From Salminus brasiliensis (taxonomy: Eukaryota > Chordata > Actinopteri > Characiformes > Bryconidae), in assembly GCF_030463535.1 (NCBI RefSeq), contig NC_132879.1, positions 32,731,925 to 32,795,924 of the forward strand: 64,000 bases of DNA, given 5' to 3'. The stretch's first letter is position 1. The number at the start of each line of letters is the position of its first letter. The position numbers were made by a program, and so were the translations under genes. Of this stretch, positions 59,169 to 64,000 are shown one piece after another. Below the pieces are notes generated by a model that saw only the letters and a program-made list of their open reading frames with translations, had not been told where the DNA came from and made no database searches.

Positions 59169-59552
59169 AAAAGTCCTTAAGTGGGCGGCGGCTCGGAATC
59201 GCTGCATTCTTGCAAGTAGAAAATGGAGCATTTTACTTTCTTATTTTGAAGTTTACTTTAGTCTGTTTATGTTCAAAACGGAAAATAAAAAATGTAGTTA
59301 ATTATGTATTTCAGTGTATTGTGGTTATTTGTGTGTGTGTGTGTGTGTGTGTGTAAATGTGTATAGCTATGTTCTTTGTTTAAACTCTGTCACTGATAAA
59401 GTGGAGATATACATTTTTTGCATTATAAATATAAAATTATTTTATATATATCACATATATCAACAATGTGAACCATACAGCTGTAGCCTATAAGTGCTGT
59501 GTGGTTTTGCAGAATTCATGTGTCAATGGCATTGGGGGCCAGAAAATATGGT

Positions 59553-60275
59553 TTCAGAATCAGAAATACTTTATTAATCCTAGTAGTGAAACTGCAGTTG
59601 CCATAGTTGCAGCGGTTTGTGTAAGAATAAACACTCTATAAAGTTTAAAACAAAAACAGAAAAATAAGGTTTATAATATATATTATATGATATGACATAT
59701 ATTATGATATGATTAAATGGTATTTATAGTATGAATATAGTTTTATGAATAAAAGCAAAGTGACAATAACTGTGATAATAAATATGGAACAGACCATATG
59801 AAACATTTTGAATTACTGCACCTCTGAGTTATTTCACAGATATTAAAATGAATTGCATTACTATTATTATTGCACATATGAACAGTATAATTAGAGAACT
59901 GCACAGATGATCCATAGTGTCACACATTGAGGGAGGAGTTATAGAGTTTGATGAGCACAGGTAAGAATGACCCCCTGTGGCGCTCTGTGGTGCATTTTGG
60001 TGGACTGAGTTTTGCACTGACTGTGCTCCAGTGTCTCAACACCGTGTTGTAAAGTGGGTGGGAGCCATCAGTGTTCTTAGCCCTGTTTGTAGTTCTCCAC
60101 AGTGTCCACACTGACCCCACTGACGGACACAGGGGTCATCGGTGCCTTGTCTCTTCTCAGGTCCACCAATAGTTCTTTGGTCACATTGAGATGCAGATGG
60201 TTTAGCTCACACCATGTGACAAAGTTCTTCATCGTCACCAAATCCTCATCCTCATCACTTCTGTAAAAGAGTGTA
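59553..60275 (-). pseudogene. Rex1-like LINE 3' fragment (type B), second copy
   Basis: Same as 33507-34218: LNHLHLNVTKELLVDLRR and CTTERHRGSFLPV on the minus strand. The adjacent GA run (about 60280-60295) is much shorter than in unit 2. Confidence 0.75.
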
Positions 60276-60790
60276 GAAGAAGAGAGAGAGAGAGAGGATA
60301 GGTCCCTACGAGGCTCCAATGTTGCTGACCACTCTGTCCGACACACAGTTCTGCAGGCTTTTTTTTAAGGGGCTACACTTGTCTTTGTTGGTTTCTTTAA
60401 TCAAGGCAGGTTTTTTGGCAGTTGGGTTCTTTGCGTTCTTTCTCATTCAGTGGGTGAGAAACTAGTAACTTGGTGTTGAGTTGTTTTTAAATTTTTACCC
60501 ATAGTTACAATCATATTTTATTCTCAAAGGTTTCTTGCTTTGTGGTAGTAAGATTTTCGTAATGCGTCCAGATTTTGTCGTCCATCGAAACACCGCCTTC
60601 AAAATGCAAAAATACCCATAATGCCTTTTTCTTTTGCTGTTTACAACATGCCATGGCTTTTAAGTGCTTCACATTTTACTAATTGTGTTTTCTTGCTGCT
60701 ATTTTCTTAGAATGTTCTTGTACAATAATAGTATGTTGGTATAATATTTTTGTAAATAATTTAGAAATTAATTGCAAATATAAATATATT

Positions 60791-61413
60791 ACCCGGCGAG
60801 GCCTGTGCCCCCTCGACACGCAGTACTTCAACAAGTTCAAACCAGGCCTCATCCACTTGGACTGAAACTGAAACTTCAGGTATGACTGATGAAGAAATCA
60901 AGTCAGATATCCTAGCCTCACTGAGGGAAGATATATCCAAAATAATAAGGCAAGAATTGGAGTGTGTGTTTACTGACAATTTTAATGCTCTACAAAGTGA
61001 GTTGATGTGGCGGGAGGTCTGTTGACATGGTCTGACGAAGTGATTACTGACTGCTGAAACTTGCCTTAAAAGCCAAGTTGAAACCCTTAAAGAAAAGAAT
61101 GATGATTAGAGGGCAGAATGAGAAGGGGGAATGTTTGAATAGTTGGCGGGGGGTCTTAACTGTGTCTTGTCACAGCACATGGACAGACAACCCGAATCGA
61201 AAGCCCCCCTCCCTAAAATGAGTAAGATGCTTAGACATCAATCTTTTGAACTGGGTCTTGTTGATTTGTTGAGAAGTAAATTCACAAGACACAGAGACTT
61301 TACACACTATTCATGTACAACTGCATCCTATTCCAGGATTGACTATTTTTGAACCCCCAAATTAGAGTTACATGGGGTAATAGACATTATGATACCTCTT
61401 ATACTCTTTATTT
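60791..61413 (+). pseudogene. L1-clade LINE fragment in the U4 spacer, unit 3
   Basis: Duplicate of 34788-35410, including NCVLSQHMDRQ and YSRIDYF at 61143-61352. Confidence 0.7.
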
Positions 61414-61929
61414 AACTCACTTTTTTTATTTCCTAATGCAAACTGGAAGAAGGAAAAAATGCTATGTATGGAAACATTCTGTCTTATGACTTTAAAAAAA
61501 TCTTCTGTATTTTTATCACAGATTTTTTGGCAGTTTGGTTTTAGGTTGTGTGGGCTTTCTGTTTAGATTCAGCTTTTGAGCTTTGCGTTCTGTCTCATGC
61601 AGTGGGTGAGAAACTAGTAACTTGGTGGTGATTTGTTTTAAGGCTTCCTTGCTTTGCCGCCTTCACAATGCAAAAATACCCATAATGCCTTTTCCTTTTG
61701 CTGTTTAAAACATGCCATGGCATTTAAGTGCTTCATATTTGGATAATTGTGTTTTCTTGCATGTATTTGCTTTGAATGTTCTAGTACAATAATAGTATGT
61801 TTGTATAACGCAGTTCATAATTCAGAAAGTAAGTGTGATAAACTGGTTACCATTGTTGAAATCTGAAGTAAAGTAGGTGTACATATATACTTCTGAAAAG
61901 GGTCAGCGTTGTTTTGTTTTTTTTTTGTT

Positions 61930-62065
61930 TTTTTTGTAAAAGCATTATCAAAGCTGTTGAGTTTAATTCTGTGTGTGTTCATTACTGGTAAAAAGATCTA
62001 CCCAATACCCCACCATGCTGATTTGAAATATAATCAACCATGGCATTGTTTTCTTTTTATACAGA
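61930..62065 (+). pseudogene. U4 snRNA-like sequence, unit 3 array member 1
   Basis: Counterpart of 35930: TATCAAAGCTGTTGAG, CCCAATACCCCACCATG, GATTTGAAATATAATC. Confidence 0.72.
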
Positions 62066-62475
62066 ATTAAAAGATTGTTTTAAGAATAAGCTTGAATTTT
62101 GTTTCAGTATTATCTGTTGCAGTCAAGACAATTTGTTTGGCAGTAGGTTCAGCTTTGTGTTTCATCTCATCAAGTGGGTAAGAGACTATTAACTTGGTGG
62201 TGAGTTGTTTTAAGACTGTTTTTATTGTTTTTTTTAATTTTTGCCCATAGTTACAAACACATTTTTTCCTCAAGGGACCCTTGCTTTGTTGTGTTAAGAT
62301 TCACGTAATGTGTCCGGATTTTGTTATCATTTGTAACGCCACCTTCACAATGCAAAAATACCCATAATGCTTTTTCCTTTTGCTGTTTGCAACATCCCAT
62401 GCCTTTCTTGTGCTTCATATTTTACTAATTGTGTTTTATTGCTGTTATTTTCTTAAAATTTTGTACAATTCTACA

Positions 62476-62560
62476 ATTTGCTTTTGTTTTTTTGACTTGG
62501 AAATATAATCAGCCATGGCAATTTTTTTTGTTCTGTAATGAGACTTGAGTCTTTTGGTTT
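62476..62560 (+). pseudogene. U4 snRNA-like sequence, unit 3, 3' half only
   Basis: Counterpart of the right half of 38018-38150 (GACTTGGAAATATAATCAGC, CATGGCAATTTTTTTTG, TGTAATGAGACTTGAG), joined directly to upstream spacer by the array contraction. Confidence 0.7.
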
Positions 62561-63064
62561 CGTCTCTCTTTTTTCTCACAGTCAAGGCAGTTTCTTGGCA
62601 ATTAGTTTTTAGCTTGTGTGGGTATTATGTTTAGGTTCAGCTTTTGAGCTTTGCGTTCTGTCTCATCCAGTGGGTGAGAAAATAGTAACTTGGTGGTGAT
62701 TTGGCTGGTTTTATTGATTTTTAATTTTTGGCCCATAGTAACAAACACATTTTTCTCAAGGGTCCCGTGCTTTGTTGTGTTAAGATTCCGGTAATGCTTT
62801 TGGATTTTTTTGTCAATCGGAACAGCGACTTCACAATGCAAAAATACCCACAATGCTTTTCCCTTTTGCTTTCTACGACATGCCATGGCTTTTAAGTGCT
62901 TCATATTTTACTAACTGTGTTTTCTTGCTGCAATTGTCTTAAAATGTATGTTGGTATAACGCAATTCGGAAAGTAATTCAGAAAGTAATTGAAATAACCT
63001 GGTTACCATTCTTGAAATCCTCTGTAAAGTAGGTGTACATATATAGAGTTCTAAGTAGATATAA

Positions 63065-63150
63065 CTTCTGTATTTTTGGCAATATTGTAGAGTGTAAATT
63101 TAATATGAGGTGTGATCATTGCTGGTTAAAAATACTGAAAGTTGCTGGTT
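63065..63150 (+). pseudogene. U4 snRNA-like sequence, unit 3, 5' half only
   Basis: Counterpart of 38662-38745 (TTTAATATGAGGTGTGATCATTGC). Confidence 0.65.
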
Positions 63151-63655
63151 GAAAATGGAGTTTGTATCTTTGGTTTCTTCAGGCTATTTGTGCTGCAATC
63201 AAGGCAGTATTATAGCAGTTTGGTTTTAGATTGTGTGGGCATTCTGTTTGGTGGGTTGTTTTAAGACTGCTTTTATTCATTTTTTTAATGTTTTTGCCTA
63301 TAGATATAATGAGATTTTTCTCAAGGGTCCTTTCCTTTGTTATGTTAAGATTCTCGTGATGTGTTTGGATGTTCTTGTCAATCACAACACCGCCTTGACA
63401 TTGCAAAAATAACCATACTTTTTCCTTTTGTTGAGCACGGAGAACACAAAGAGCACAAATATGACTAAGAAAGAGCACAAAGAACACACACATGAACCCA
63501 TACATGAGTACAAATATGGAAATACATTAATAAATAAGTGTAGACATATGGAAACAGATAAATGCCAAAATGTGGCGAAAGAAATAAATACACTAAAACA
63601 AACAAAAAAATAGAGAAATTAATGTGAAATTGTGAAAATACCAAAGTAAAGATGT

Positions 63656-64000
63656 GGAAGTATGTGACTGATTTTACTGACTGCAGTGATTCATGTCCTA
63701 AAGTAACTAGACACCCTTTCTTCTGATTAAATTCAGCTGCTTTACGGCATCTGACACAGCTGTATTATTTCCATAGAAAAACACTGACCAATAGAACAGG
63801 ACTTTCTACAGAAACTTTGTGGTGACAGACCCGGTTTCTAAATCTAGTCTCAGATCAAACAGATCTGACACTAAACTTTAGTATGAGTGAGGCCTTCATT
63901 CATCAGACCTGGCTGTATTCAGTCAGCTCAGTCTCATCACTGCAATGTGCTTCATGTGTTGCTAAGGTAACTGAAGGGGCATAGCACTGTACACAGCACT
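63656..64000 (+). other. Upstream region of a fifth kinase copy, cut by the window end
   Basis: Matches the kinase upstream region from GTATGTGACTGATTTTACTGACTGC to the CACTGTACACAGCACT that precedes the promoter by about 60-130 bases in the other copies. Flank type is that of kinase 3 (U4 array on the left). It carries CAAACAGATCTGACACTAAAC, which it shares with kinase 1 only. The coding part, if present, lies beyond base 64000. Confidence 0.85.

Larger units (their letters stand above)
60355..63420 (+). repeat. Decayed tandem array of U4 snRNA-like units, unit 3 (contracted)
   Basis: Duplicate of 34350-39010 with distal elements near 60604, 61669, 62350 and 62836. About 1.6 kb corresponding to 36450-38080 is missing at about 62455-62482, which removes two U4-like bodies and half of a third. 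Confidence 0.85.

Overview
The window looks like a transposon-rich, recently duplicated region of a teleost fish genome. I infer this from spliceosomal introns, an intact Tc1/mariner element of Sleeping Beauty type, L2-, Rex1-, Rex3- and L1-like non-LTR elements of the kinds common in fish, a gammaretrovirus-like endogenous retrovirus, and long TG and GA microsatellites. I cannot name the species. There is no bacterial or phage content, no CRISPR array and no operon.

The organising principle is a tandem amplicon. One module runs: U4 snRNA-like sequence, then an L2-clade LINE split by a second LINE (LINE-A, clade not assigned), then a testis-specific-serine-kinase-like (TSSK-like) gene, then an L2 3' tail, a Rex3 fragment, a Gypsy-like LTR and a Rex1-like fragment. 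Unit 1 (about 4.4-19.97 kb) is short and has one kinase gene. Unit 2 (19.97-46.46 kb, about 26.5 kb) has two kinase genes separated by a decayed tandem array of U4-like sequences. Unit 3 (46.46 kb to beyond the window) repeats unit 2; its second kinase gene has only its upstream region in view (63.65-64.0 kb). Four kinase genes are complete and open. Each has three coding exons that join to a predicted 507-residue protein, with an intact kinase catalytic set and a Ser-rich tail ending in basic segments. Each has a TATA box and a CRE-like site upstream.

Layout: 1-1380 is a Tc1-family element with an intact transposase. 1402-4431 is a minus-strand endogenous retrovirus with nearly identical LTRs, most of its interior lost, and a tRNA-Trp-type primer site. 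4.4-12.7 kb is U4-like sequence plus nested LINEs. 12.7-15.1 kb is kinase 1. 15.2-19.9 kb is TE debris plus a candidate exon. 19.97-29 kb is the second U4/LINE block, carrying a private solo LTR. 29.4-31.4 kb is kinase 2. 31.5-39.2 kb is TE debris and the U4 array. 39.6-41.7 kb is kinase 3. 41.7-46.4 kb is a near copy of 15.2-19.9 kb. 46.4-55 kb is the third U4/LINE block. 55.4-57.5 kb is kinase 4. 57.5-63.4 kb is a near copy of the kinase 2 downstream region, with a 1.6 kb contraction of the U4 array.

The most notable points are the amplification of an apparently functional kinase gene, the embedding of that amplicon in an array of U4-like sequences that still carry snRNA-type promoter elements (octamer plus SPH/ZNF143-like DSE, and a PSE-like box), and the mosaic relationships among units, which point to unequal exchange and gene conversion. 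All family calls rest on recognising motifs by eye; no database search was run.
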